A stretch of DNA of 45,263 bases, from the IMG/VR virus record IMGVR_UViG_3300020084_000028, positions 1-45,263 of that record, one strand, 5' to 3'. The DNA is from a virus. Below the pieces are notes generated by a model. That model had not been told where the DNA came from and searched no databases. It saw nothing but the letters and a program-made list of their open reading frames with translations. Positions 19,701 to 29,000 of this stretch are shown piece by piece. Each line of letters starts with the position of its first letter. Position 1 is the stretch's first letter. Made by a program: the position numbers and the translations under genes.

Positions 19701-21408
19701 CACCAATCGAGAGAAGACTTGATAATTTTGTATCACCATTAAAGGTTTGACCCACCCCAACAGAACTGTATACTGATTTTATGTCTGATATTTTGTATTC
19801 AATTGGACTGGTAATAATTCTATTACTATCAACACCATTTAAGATTAGTTTCTCACCTCTTACAAAAGATCCTTTAGTGCAATATACCGTAGCAATTCCA
19901 GTAGTTGTATTGAATCTTAAATGTCCACTTGCTCCACTAGACTTACCTTCTACAAAAGTTGGAACAGTTAAAGTTATTGCTTCATTTAAATTTAAATCAG
20001 TATATGTTTGAATATCATATAACGAAATATCCCATTCATTTAAATCACCAACAACAGAAGAATACGATCCTGACTCTAAAGCATAATCATAAACTCTGGC
20101 AACTCCGATTTCTTTTCCAGAAGATGTTGTTGAAGTAATGCCAATTCTAGAATTTCTTAAACTTATTGACGATGATGTGCTGAATCCAATTCTAGGAGCA
20201 CCAATAACTCGGTTTAAAGATAGTGTTGGACCAGTAAAATAATTAACTGCTTGGTCTTCTAATGTTTTAGTTGTTCTTGTTTTTTCAAAATCTAAATAAT
20301 GTATTGTTTTTGAATCTACTTCAAAACCACGGATAAAAGCTTTACCTGGAGATATTTTATACGTTCCTAAATCCTCAGCAGGAATATTATTATTATATGT
20401 TAATTGTCCACGTAAGAATATTCCATTGTTACCCTTTCGATTATTTAATGATTCTCTTGCAGTAATTGCAAAAGGTTTCACATAAAAATTTCCAGATTCA
20501 TTATAAGTTCTTCTAGCTAATTCTTCTGCTAATTCATTGTATTGAGTTTTGTCTTCAATATGTTGAATATTTCCTTGTCTTAATACTAAAAGCTCAACAA
20601 AATTTTCATTCTTCTCAGAATCTAATGGTTTTTTTGTTAAGACCGCAGTAATTTTTAATCTATCAGCACCAGGAGCTGCAAAGTTATTAAATCCTTTTGC
20701 GTTGTCAGTTAAAGATGGATCAAAACCAGATGTTATTATTTCTTCAAAGATCTCCAATCCTACCCTATAAGTAGGAAACTGATTATGTGCATCAAGAATT
20801 AGAGTTTGTGGACTAACTCTTACAAAAGTTCCCCTCAGATAATAAACACCTTCAGATAAAAATACTGCAGATCCTATTGAAGTTGAACTAACAGCAGCTG
20901 TAATGCCAAACCCTTGACCAGATTGAAAATTAATAACAGATGTTGATAAATTCGTTTCTAAACTTAAAACTTCATTATCATCAAAAACTTCTTTTCCGTC
21001 TGAACCAGTAGAAACATAACTTACAAATAGTGTATAGTATCCTCTAGCAGAAAATTCTGGATCAACACTAGAGACAACTTTTGCTTTTACGTTTGATGAT
21101 TGTCCTCTAATATACACATTAACTAAATCTTCAGCATAGCTTGAAATTGGTATTCCAAGATATTCTTTTTCAATTTCTACGGCAAAAAGAGAATTATTAT
21201 AATTAATTTGTCCAGGGATTACAACTGATCCCTCTTTAAACAAATGTGTACCTACTTGTTCAATTTGATTCTGAAGAATTGATTGTAAAGATGTTAATTC
21301 TCTAGATTGGATTGGCAATCCTGGTTTAAATAATATTTTGTGATATCCCTTATTTGGATCAAAGTCATCAAAATACGGAGATACGTTTAAATTAGTTTCT
21401 TGTGGCAT
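13756..21408 (-). CDS. Giant DUF4815 virion protein with poly-proline hinge, 2550 aa
   Basis: A very large tail or baseplate appendage protein. The N-terminus (residues about 14-66, FDPNKGYHKILFKPGLPIQS and on to GSVVIPG) is the start of DUF4815, known from phage tail proteins. Residues about 1350-1400 are Thr/Ser-rich. About 1405-1430 is a conserved RSRNIEFTGRKFRPYTRLYG block. About 1660-1728 is a low-complexity proline/arginine hinge. Immediately after it comes a domain opening DPLAQSFTINDDGGAF that is common in phage tail proteins. GxGY repeats lie near 1960 and 2017, and a DNEI..ITRSVEGTG module near 2172-2215. It replaces T4 genes 9-12 between gp8 and gp13. It probably forms the outer baseplate rim or fibres, but the exact T4 counterpart is unclear. 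AAAGAG precedes the ATG. Confidence 0.9.
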   Translation of the reverse strand: MPQETNLNVSPYFDDFDPNKGYHKILFKPGLPIQSRELTSLQSILQNQIEQVGTHLFKEGSVVIPGQINYNNSLFAVEIEKEYLGIPISSYAEDLVNVYIRGQSSNVKAKVVSSVDPEFSARGYYTLFVSYVSTGSDGKEVFDDNEVLSLETNLSTSVINFQSGQGFGITAAVSSTSIGSAVFLSEGVYYLRGTFVRVSPQTLILDAHNQFPTYRVGLEIFEEIITSGFDPSLTDNAKGFNNFAAPGADRLKITAVLTKKPLDSEKNENFVELLVLRQGNIQHIEDKTQYNELAEELARRTYNESGNFYVKPFAITARESLNNRKGNNGIFLRGQLTYNNNIPAEDLGTYKISPGKAFIRGFEVDSKTIHYLDFEKTRTTKTLEDQAVNYFTGPTLSLNRVIGAPRIGFSTSSSISLRNSRIGITSTTSSGKEIGVARVYDYALESGSYSSVVGDLNEWDISLYDIQTYTDLNLNEAITLTVPTFVEGKSSGASGHLRFNTTTGIATVYCTKGSFVRGEKLILNGVDSNRIITSPIEYKISDIKSVYSSVGVGQTFNGDTKLSSLLSIGVVNITGKSGSAPGVSTVTSSNIDFRLIAKEGDFVSFSNPLLTNLNTKTYARISSIISANSIVIAGVTTVSNINDGGLPTSNITPTDFELIGANLRSSIDNTLYTPLPKKFISSVDLTRSTLSIRKEFNVIITANATNTIQSGTNETFLPFDEERYVLINSTGGFEELTEDKFRFSNGGKELRIFGLNVAGSARLIATLTKINVSNKVKSLNRTGSVIVNKSKLSASGIGSTTLDDGLTYGSYGYGLRVQDKEICLLEPDVTKVYGVYEANDTNNPTLPSISLFNLDGPTGKVDDFIIGEELIGSTSGAVCLYIEKVGTSTIGLVYLNDLRFEIGETVRSETSGISGTINDFDPGDENIIERFTLDAGQRETICDYSRLVRKPNTKEPRRKLRVIYESATYSDSTEGDITTVSSYNQFNYCDLPLIKNNERITDILDIRPRVRKFNSSSTSSSPFEFSSRSFEDGTNSAKNILASDESIILTYSHYLPRIDKLFLKIDGGFQLIKGVPSETPLPPIALEDSLEVATINLPPYVCSTENLQISLNAHKRYRMQDISLLEDRIKNLEYYTALSILESKTESLFIPDENGLTRFKSGIYVDNFSNTRSQLKIGKITNSIDPTTLELRPSHFTTSIDLLVGSKSLLGIGTTASPTADPAFVTDIIGSNIRRTGQLITLDYAEYLQFTQPFATRVENVTPYLVVTYTGNIQLFPSSDIWVDQVRLQPLRIDVDDYTQTRLQLEYAGYDQQTGLGPVRWGAWQATWTGSSTASTSNTVVTSTSTSNTGSALVTTNQLQTTTVTTTTRTGTENRSGTQLRVSEQIQTTNEGDRVVSTSVVPFMRSRNIEFTGRKFRPYTRLYGFFDGEDVNNFIIPKLIEIRMISGSFSVGELVTGTMTTGSTTVTTGSTPSITFRVATSNHKYGPISNPTDVFLRSPYDESYTIPANYSSSSILLNVDTRTLAENNQSLYRGFIRTGMRLRSASAEAEVVSIRLFSDSVGSVLGSFFIPDPNLPSNPSFEVGTKIFRLTSQQSNSTLGGLTSTSGQEAYFASGSINNMQETIRSTRKPRFDVVAASESRPATDVQSTTTVSNSTTQSITPLPPPPPPPPPPAPSPRPNPSFPSPRNPPPRPPNPPPPPPPPPPRRPPPPPPQPPPRRGGKDPLAQSFTINDDGGAFITSIEVYFRTKDSLLPVTVQLRPIVNGVPSEDIYPFGEAIVESDNVVVSADATQPTKITFPAPVYLHSNTDHAVVLLSNSNEYTVWISRMGETDISTLLQPESRQVIVSAQPYLGSLFKSQNGSTWTPSQYEDLKFNLFSAGFLADSGTVSFYNPELNTGNRQIATLVKDALEFDAKKLIISTGDIINTSSLVIGNTVIQKNTSARGDYVGVGGSASGSLVIVNAGIGYTPSNGTSFTFNDVPLSSFSGNGKNATADITIGQASGVNGVALAATIRTGGYGYQIGDVLAVPSIGNNSLGRNLQLSLSSVVGVNQLILDNVQGEFEINAAKPLQFVSASSGITTILNATGTNSVVNDFELASLSEDGLHIKVNHKNHAMHSTTNVVRISGVKGDVKSTILTADYNNSDSGPISIANTTGFEVFENVSIGATNPGYALLDNEIISYTGIANGQLIGITRSVEGTGAFSYPNRTTIQKYENNGISLRRINRLHYLQDALVERPIDLDSYYIRVNTSENGIDRSSISGFPKLYINASKSSGGDSILATQNIQYETVNPIVQTMVLPGTSVKATLKGITGTSVDGEEISFVETEATPINLTEDTYLPEPRIIASRVNELEQTTNFPGNKSMELTFTLATSNSKISPVIDLDRVGMILVSNRIDSPISDYISDPRVSSINDDPSAFIYANQPVELENAATSLKVIFAAYVNTFSDVRVFYSISNDPSAEPIYYPFPGYENLDINGNIVNPSQNNGKPDKNVPKTDILSAESANLVFRDYEFSIDSLPEFRYFSIKIVGSSTNQAYPPRIKDLRVIALA
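16253..16435 (-). repeat. Low-complexity proline/arginine-coding tract in the DUF4815 gene
   Basis: About 180 bases made almost entirely of CCN codons on the coding strand (GGTGG-type runs on the plus strand). They encode runs of 6 to 11 prolines broken by arginine, serine and asparagine. The tract is strongly G-rich on the plus strand in an otherwise AT-rich gene. It separates two folded regions and likely forms a stiff polyproline-II linker. Such tracts are prone to length changes by slippage. Confidence 0.85.
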
Positions 21409-21417
21409 AACTCTTTA

Positions 21418-23001
21418 CTAGAATTGCAAAATAACTTTGATATCTTCTCTTTGATTCACTGACCTTGTAATTGAAGGTCTATTATCAACATACAGAACGG
21501 TTCCAGAATATTTTTGTACTTCTGGAGAAGCCACTCCTTTAATAAAAGTTTGTCCCAAATAGTATGTTTTATTATTTATGACAGTACTTATACCTGGAGT
21601 ATTGTCTGTCCCAAATCCATCATCAACATATAAGTCTTTAGATCCACCGATTATTCTTAAAGAACCCCCAGTTGTAACTGTGGACGTAAACTTATTTAGT
21701 CTAAAACCATAAGTTGGGTTTGATTTTTGTGTCCCGTCTGTATTAAATCCAACTAAAGATCTATCTTGCCAATACTTTAAAACACCAGTTTGTGCATCAT
21801 AAGAAACAACCCTACCAATAGCAGTGGCACCAGTTCCTACAGTTTGAGTAATATATGCATTTTGTTGAAAAGTTGTTGATCTATAATCGTCTACATTTGG
21901 TGCTAAACCTTTTAATTTAATGGCAAATAAAGAACTAACTCGATCTTCAGTAATAACTGTGCTTGATTCATATGCTTGAGGATTTTCAATAATTCCAATT
22001 CTTGCAACAGAAGTGCCCGTCACAAAGTCTGGATTCTGATCATCATTTTCAATTCTAGAGTATATAAGAACATTTGTAGAACCTAGTTCTTTATATACAT
22101 CAGCACCATGACCACCAGGAGGAGGAATTATTACATCAAATATTGGAGTTAAAGAACCAGTAGGCACATTTCCTCCAACTAAGTCAACACTTGCATAGGT
22201 ATATCCAGAACCACCATTTGAGATTGTAATTGATTCTACTTTAGCGTCATTGTTGATTACAATGGTGCATTCTGCACCAAGACCATCTCCCTTAATAGGA
22301 ACTCTGGTATAAGTAGTGTTTGGTGGACCAACTAAGTACCCTCTATTCTTTACAGTAATAGTTTTTAATTGACCACTTGTTTCTGCATTATTTTTAACTG
22401 GTAAATAATCTGCATTTGTTTCCCAGTCTACTGGAAGAGGTATAAAATTGAGGGAGTCAAACTTAATAACATCACTTGGACTAATAGTATAAAGATATTT
22501 CCAAATATAACCATCACCACTAGTACCAGCTGCTCTTGGTTCTAAGTCCGTAAATTTAGGTTCATCAAGAGAAGGTTTTCCATTTGGGTTTTCTGGATCA
22601 ATACCATTATTTAAACAAATATAAACTCTAAATTCACTATTGACAACAAAATAGTTTGAAGAATATAAACTTGTTTTATTAGATGGTTTTGATAAATTAT
22701 TTCTATTAATGTCATGACGATACATATCATAAATTGTAGCTGAAGCCCATTGTATTTTTCTAACAACTGGTCTTACATCATCAGCAGCAATTTTTTTCAA
22801 CGCAACCATAGTGTCCCAATAAAAATTGGTATCATCAAAACAGTCTCGTGGAGACGGTGGACTAGTATTCCAATTATCTTGAACTTCATCTGCATTGGGA
22901 AGTCCAATAAAAGTATAGTAAGAATTACTAGGGTCCCTAATTTTATCGATGAAAGCTCTTGCGTTCTTAACTCTCAATAAATCAGTTATAATTGCTGCCA
23001 T
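21418..23001 (-). CDS. 8: Baseplate wedge protein gp8 with inserted module, 527 aa
   Basis: This is a baseplate wedge subunit that binds the gp7-gp10 arm. The stretch GDGYIWKYLYTISPSDVIKF corresponds to the T4 gp8 segment GDGYVWEYLFEIPPDV, and the layout before it (FIGLPNADEVQDNW, FYWDTMVALKKI, VVRKIQW) follows T4 gp8. T4 gp8 has 334 aa. The extra length lies after residue 205 and includes a GxGY-type block at about 211-305 (KNRGYLVGPPN, SNGGSGYTYAS) shared with other virion proteins of this phage. A GATAAATA late-promoter-like box stands 28 bases upstream. The DUF4815 gene follows after a 9-base gap with its ribosome site in the overlap region. Confidence 0.88.
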   Translation of the reverse strand: MAAIITDLLRVKNARAFIDKIRDPSNSYYTFIGLPNADEVQDNWNTSPPSPRDCFDDTNFYWDTMVALKKIAADDVRPVVRKIQWASATIYDMYRHDINRNNLSKPSNKTSLYSSNYFVVNSEFRVYICLNNGIDPENPNGKPSLDEPKFTDLEPRAAGTSGDGYIWKYLYTISPSDVIKFDSLNFIPLPVDWETNADYLPVKNNAETSGQLKTITVKNRGYLVGPPNTTYTRVPIKGDGLGAECTIVINNDAKVESITISNGGSGYTYASVDLVGGNVPTGSLTPIFDVIIPPPGGHGADVYKELGSTNVLIYSRIENDDQNPDFVTGTSVARIGIIENPQAYESSTVITEDRVSSLFAIKLKGLAPNVDDYRSTTFQQNAYITQTVGTGATAIGRVVSYDAQTGVLKYWQDRSLVGFNTDGTQKSNPTYGFRLNKFTSTVTTGGSLRIIGGSKDLYVDDGFGTDNTPGISTVINNKTYYLGQTFIKGVASPEVQKYSGTVLYVDNRPSITRSVNQREDIKVILQF

Positions 23002-23028
23002 TTTTTGAATTTAGACTTCTATATCTTT

Positions 23029-23036
23029 TATTTATC
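23029..23036 (-). promoter_or_regulatory. Possible late promoter before gp8
   Basis: GATAAATA on the minus strand, one mismatch from the T4 late box TATAAATA, 28 bases upstream of the gp8 ATG and overlapping the stop of the gp7-like gene. It would start a transcript covering gp8, the DUF4815 gene and the neck genes. Confidence 0.5.
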
Positions 23037-26000
23037 AGCTAATGTAACCCAAATATTTTAATGGGTTCTTTCTTTTTATTATTGGATTTGTTGATATTCC
23101 TGATTGTCTTGTATCATGCTGTGCCGAGAAAGTTCCAGGTCCAATTCTAACAGGCATGTTAATCTTACCCCAAGTGTAATGTCCATAAAATGCTGTTGTA
23201 GCAAAACCAACAATACCACTTAAAGGACTATTGAGAACTTTTACAACTACAGTTGTAACCGTAGTCGCAATTCCAACAGTTGATGCTAATCCGCTAATTC
23301 CAGGTGGTATAATTGCAGATTTTGTATACCAATCTGTGCATTCAAATGTCATATCTGCAAATTGAGATGATATACCTAAAATAGAACCATCACTTCGTAG
23401 TGATGCTTGAGGTGCAACTCCAAAATTAGATCCAACAACATTGAATAAGTATCCTGTTGTAATTCCAGTTTGAGATATATTCAAACTTGTTCTTATTCTA
23501 GAATCTAATGGTATGAATAAATCAAATTCTAGACTTAAGCATGTAGTAACGCCAGAGCAAGATGTTGTTGCAACGCCAACTACAATTCCATAATCTCCTT
23601 CATAAGATACTCTAATTACATCTTCAACCTTTCTTGCTGGAGGTGCGATTAAAACTTCAGGCGGTAAAATGGAGGCAACTGTAAACTTCATTGGTGATTT
23701 TAATGCCCATTTTCTAGAAGTCGTTGCCAATCCAACATTGTCAAAGGTATCAACATAAACAATATCTCCAACAGCATAGTTTGCACCGTTGTCAATAACG
23801 TTGACAGAAGATATGTTAAAGTTTAAGATGCTGATTTGTATATCAGCAGTTGCTCCTCTACCAATTCCAGTTTCTGATTTTAACCTAGCCTTGTAGAAAG
23901 TGTTATTACCAGGACTCAATGGTGGGAATCCACTACCTTGTTGCGTTATTGTAATTGAATCTAGTGGACCATAAAAATAATTTGTTCCACCAGTTCCAAC
24001 TGATATTGAAGTAATAGATCCTCCAGTACCAATTGTAGCAGTTGCTGTAGCATTAGTCCCAAATCCATATGGTTTTTGTATTGTTACTTGAGGTGCAATT
24101 GTATATCCATACCCAGGGTTTGTTATTAGTACACTAGTTACTGATCCACCAGATCCTAGAGTTGCTCTTGCAGTTGCAGACTCTAAATTATCCTGGCTAA
24201 GTATTTGAACAATAGACCTTTCCTCAAGAGGTATACCTTCATAAGAATCATCAAATAATGGTCTAATACTATAGACAAAAACATAAGTGGATCCAATTCC
24301 AATAGATTCAATAATATTTGTGTTTGGACTAATTGCTGGTTCATAATATACTCTATCTTTACCAACAAATTCATTGTCTATAATTTTATCTACAGTTTGT
24401 TTAAACCAACTAATTGGTCTGGAGAACAGTTCATTAAGAGTAACACCTTGACCACCATAGTTATTAGTAATGATTTTATCTGCAGATATAATATCCATTA
24501 CAAGTCTTCTTTCTTCTGTAAATGTTTCATCAATATCACTATACAGTTGAACATCATCACCAACTTTAACACTAGGTAAAACATCAACGGTTTTAACGTC
24601 AATGTTTTGAGTTCCAGTATACATTAAAAGTTTAGCTGTATCACCAGTTGTACTAAAACCAGATACCAATCCTTTTGGTGCTTCCGTAAATCTTAATGTA
24701 CTTCCTCCATTAAATTGGTATCCTTCTCCTGGAGTTTGTAAAGTATCATTTATGAACACAAGTAAATTTGATTGTAAATTAATTCCAGAGTTTGCTCTAG
24801 CAAAGAATGATATACTTTCCCCATTTACAGTTAATGGGAATAATCTTCTTCTTCCGTTAAAAAAGTCTGAAATGTCATCAAGTACAATAAATTCACCAAC
24901 ATTCCATCCAGAGAATTTACTTTGATAAGTTCTATCAATTGTAAGTTCAAAATGATTGAATGTTGAAATTCCAGTAGTTGGAATTCCTGTTGTTCCTCCA
25001 ATAGCAACAGTTAATGTTTCACCAGAACCATACCCATAACCAAAATTATTTAATTCAAAGTTTAAAATTGTGCTATCTTGACTTGGAACCAAATCAACAG
25101 TGGCACCAGTTCCAAATCCAACTACACCCTGTTTATAAATTAGTGGAATATTATAATAATTTAAAGGACTGTCAAATACAACGTCAATAGGTTTGGTAAC
25201 CTTTCCACATTTTTTATAAAAATGAGTATATGGTGATGTTCCAGAATTAATGATAAATGTATAATCATCAACTATTTTAACTATTCCCGTTCCATTTGCT
25301 GCTGGGTCTTGTCCCGTAGGAGAATTGTTAATTTGTCTAGGAGCAATGATAATTTCTTCAACAGTTCCTCCAGACACATAATCTAATGTGGTAGATCCAA
25401 TTCCAACATTAAGTTCAAATTCACTTATATTATTAATTCTAGTTACTTGAGTTCCACAATAATCTGTAGTATTTGTATTTGGGTGTGTGACTATCCCAAG
25501 AGCACTTGTGAATCCCAATCCCGTTAGAATTACGTCAGTTCCAACTTTTAACTTATGTCCAAGAGTTAAAGTTCCACCACTTACATATGAATGTGGAATT
25601 GTAGATATTCCAGAATTAAATGTGAGTGTATAAGAATCTGGTGCAGAAAGAACTTTAAATGTATTTCCTAAAGGTGATACTATTGAGTCACCAGGGAATA
25701 TGTCGGTATTAATACCAACTTGAATTACACCACCAGAAACATAAGTATGTGGTATGGTAGATGGACCAACATTAACAGTAAAAGATGTTGTTGCTCCAAC
25801 TTCTGTACCAGTATTAACAGTAAAGAAATAACCCTGAGTTCCATCTGGGAATATTGTTGTAGTTACTCCTGAAGGACCTGTACAAGAGAACTCTAGTTCT
25901 CTCATTTTAAAATTATCACCTGAACTTAACCCATGATTTCCAACAGTAAACACTGTGGATAATCCAGTTGTTTCATCGTAAATAAAATTATAAACTGCAA

Positions 26001-29000
26001 AAGTTTGCCCGTAACCAACGCATGTTAATGCTAATCCAGAAAGACTAAAACTTCTACCAATTGCCGTTTGTGTTATTAATTTATGGGGTTGTGTAGTAAC
26101 AATAGTAGATAATCCAGTTGTGTTATCGTATGTAAAGTTAGCAACATTTAGAGTTGTTATGCCAACAGTAGTAACTGTCATTATACCAGTTGTATTATTA
26201 TATACTGCCGTGCTTACTCCAATTGGAGGATAGTAATCACATGTGAATGCTGCTCCAACTACTGATACTTCTTCACCTAACCGCAATCCGTGTGGAGTTG
26301 AAGTTGTTACTGTAGTAACACCAGTAATAGAACTATAACCAATGTTGGCAACTTCTCTTGGAGCATAAAATACTTTTGGATTAGTTATTGCAACACCAAT
26401 TACATGCCCATTTAAGACTGAAGCAATTCCAATGTAAGTTATATCTGCAGATCCATAACTAAAGGTTTGAATCCCAACTCTTACTGTTTGTAATCCTGAT
26501 CTGTAACCAGAACCAGAATTACCTATAGATATTTGAGATATTGTTCCTGCTGTAGATACCAACGCGGTTCCACCAGCAGCAACTAATGGTTGATATCCAA
26601 ATCCCTCTGTGGATCCAACACTGACGATAATTCCACCTCTAGGAGTGCTGTTTACATTAATATCATTTGTTAATGTTGGATCCGCGACTGGACCACTAAA
26701 TCCTACTTGTAATTGTCCTCCACCAGCAATAAGTTTATAGTCCCCAGGAATGTTTGTAAGGACATTTCCTAATCTTTGAGGTCCTTGGAAGATATCATTT
26801 ATTAAGATTAGAGTATTACTAGATGTAATATTATCAATATCGTTACCTTGATATTTTAATGTAAAGGTTGTTGTAATACCATTGAATTGATTTGATATAT
26901 CATCAAAAACATAATTATTATCATAGGCTTTTATAAAACTAGTTGTAATTGATTGATTTAATGCTGATCTTAAAAATACTCTTCCACTAAATCTAGAACT
27001 AGTTGTTAATCCAGTATAGTCAATATCTCCAGCAGATGTTGCGGTAGTTCCAAATCCAATTGGTAAATTACCCCACATTGGTTCAGAAAAATGTAGTCTA
27101 TTATCTAAAACATTATAATTTCCGACAAATTTAGTAATTACAGCATTACTTGCATGGGTATCTTCTGTAGATCCCATCCATGCTCTTTTAACATTCAATA
27201 CATTAGTGGTTGAATTGACGGCAGAAACTAACATGATTTCATCGTCAATTTGAATCAAATCACCACTAAAAATAGATGTAACTCCAACAACGTCAATGTT
27301 AGTTGTTCCTATCCCAACACTAGAAGTAGTTGCTATTGTATATGCAGTTCCAACTAATGGTGATTGAATAGTGCCGTTAATTGTAATTAAAAGTCTATTA
27401 TTTGGAGATATTGATTTGAATAAATGGGTGCTACCAATTCCAACTGCTGTAATTGCAACTCCAATAGGGTTAAACAATAGCGCATTTGTTGCTGAAGTTG
27501 CAACTCTTACTTTTTGATTGTCTTGCTTAATTATAATAAACTTAGAAGGTAAAAGATTTGTTACTCCAATTCCAGAACCAAAATCTGATGGCGCAATTTT
27601 AATAGCGTTTGCAAAATCATTATTTGGTGGAATGTATTCAACTTCTTCTCCACTAACAAAAAAGTGATTTCCAAGATTTATTGTCCCATCACCAAATTCA
27701 AGTTTAGTAGAATCACTTCCATTAAAAGAAACCTCAAATATTGGAAAACCTCCAGATTTTAATCCAAATCCCCTGTTAACTCCATTAAATTCATCGCTAA
27801 AATCATCAATTGTTAAAACTCTATTTCCTATAAATTCTTGATATTGTGCTAAAAATGGTAAATTAAATAAAATTTCATTTGATATTAAAGTATTTTCTAC
27901 TTGAATACTTTTTTCTCTAGCAATATCAAAATCTTTTACAGAATTTAAGTCAACAACTTCTGTTAGATCGGAAATAGCTATTAGTGCATTTAAATTTTGT
28001 GCTGTGGACATTCCAGCAACATTTGGATCATATGAATCAATTGTTAATTCACTAAATTTCTTAAATCCTGCAGTATGTATTAAATTACTTACTAACGGAT
28101 TCCAAACTTGATATTCAATTGGAGACCTAACAGAATATGAAAAATATTGATAATAATCATTATCATGTATTCTTTGGAAAGATTGATTGAGTTTTCCTGT
28201 CTCTCTTAACCAACCTTTTTTAGTAATACTATTGGATTCAATTAAGTATTTTGCAGTAATACCATCAACAGACGATATAAGACCTTTGTTTTGAGAAGAT
28301 GCTCCAATCACAAGGTCATCTACCTTAAATATTTTTTTAGATCTTATTTTTAAAAATTCATTTCTTCGGTCATAAGATTGAACGACACCAACATTTCCAT
28401 CTTGGGCTACGATTATTTCCCCATTTCTAAAACTATCTTTTTCCAAATCAACATCAAATTCTGGAAAATATGCCTCTGGAGTCGCTGTACCAAAAGATTC
28501 AAAACTATCAAAAATACCTGGTTCTTCTCCAGGGTTTAAAAATCCAGTTAAATTAAACGTTAAAGTTGGATTATCGCCACCAATGTCTGGATTTGCTGCT
28601 GTAATTCTAAACAACCTGTAATCATAAGCAGCAGAATTATATCCTCTACCACCAAAATTGGCATCAATATTTGTATTTTCTACAATTATTTTTTCACCAA
28701 CAATGAATGGATAATCTTGTGATGATGCAAATGTTACAGCAAAAGAAACTGTGACATTTAAAGTTCCTGGATCAAATACAATATTTTCAATTCTTATTCC
28801 ATTTGGATTATTAATTGGTAATATTTTTGGTGTTACGTTATACAAACCTGTTGTATTTCTTATAATTGTTACCTCAGTATCTCCAATTTCATATTCAAGA
28901 GAAACTTCAGTATTTACTCTTCCTGTAAATCCATCAACAACTGCAAGTTGTGGAGCAACAAAATAGTTTACCCCAGGAGTAACTATTTGAATTCTTTTAA

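Noticed and set aside
19220-19750. 176-codon plus-strand frame
   Set aside because: It lies antisense within the DUF4815 gene, has no ribosome site and gives no recognisable protein pattern.
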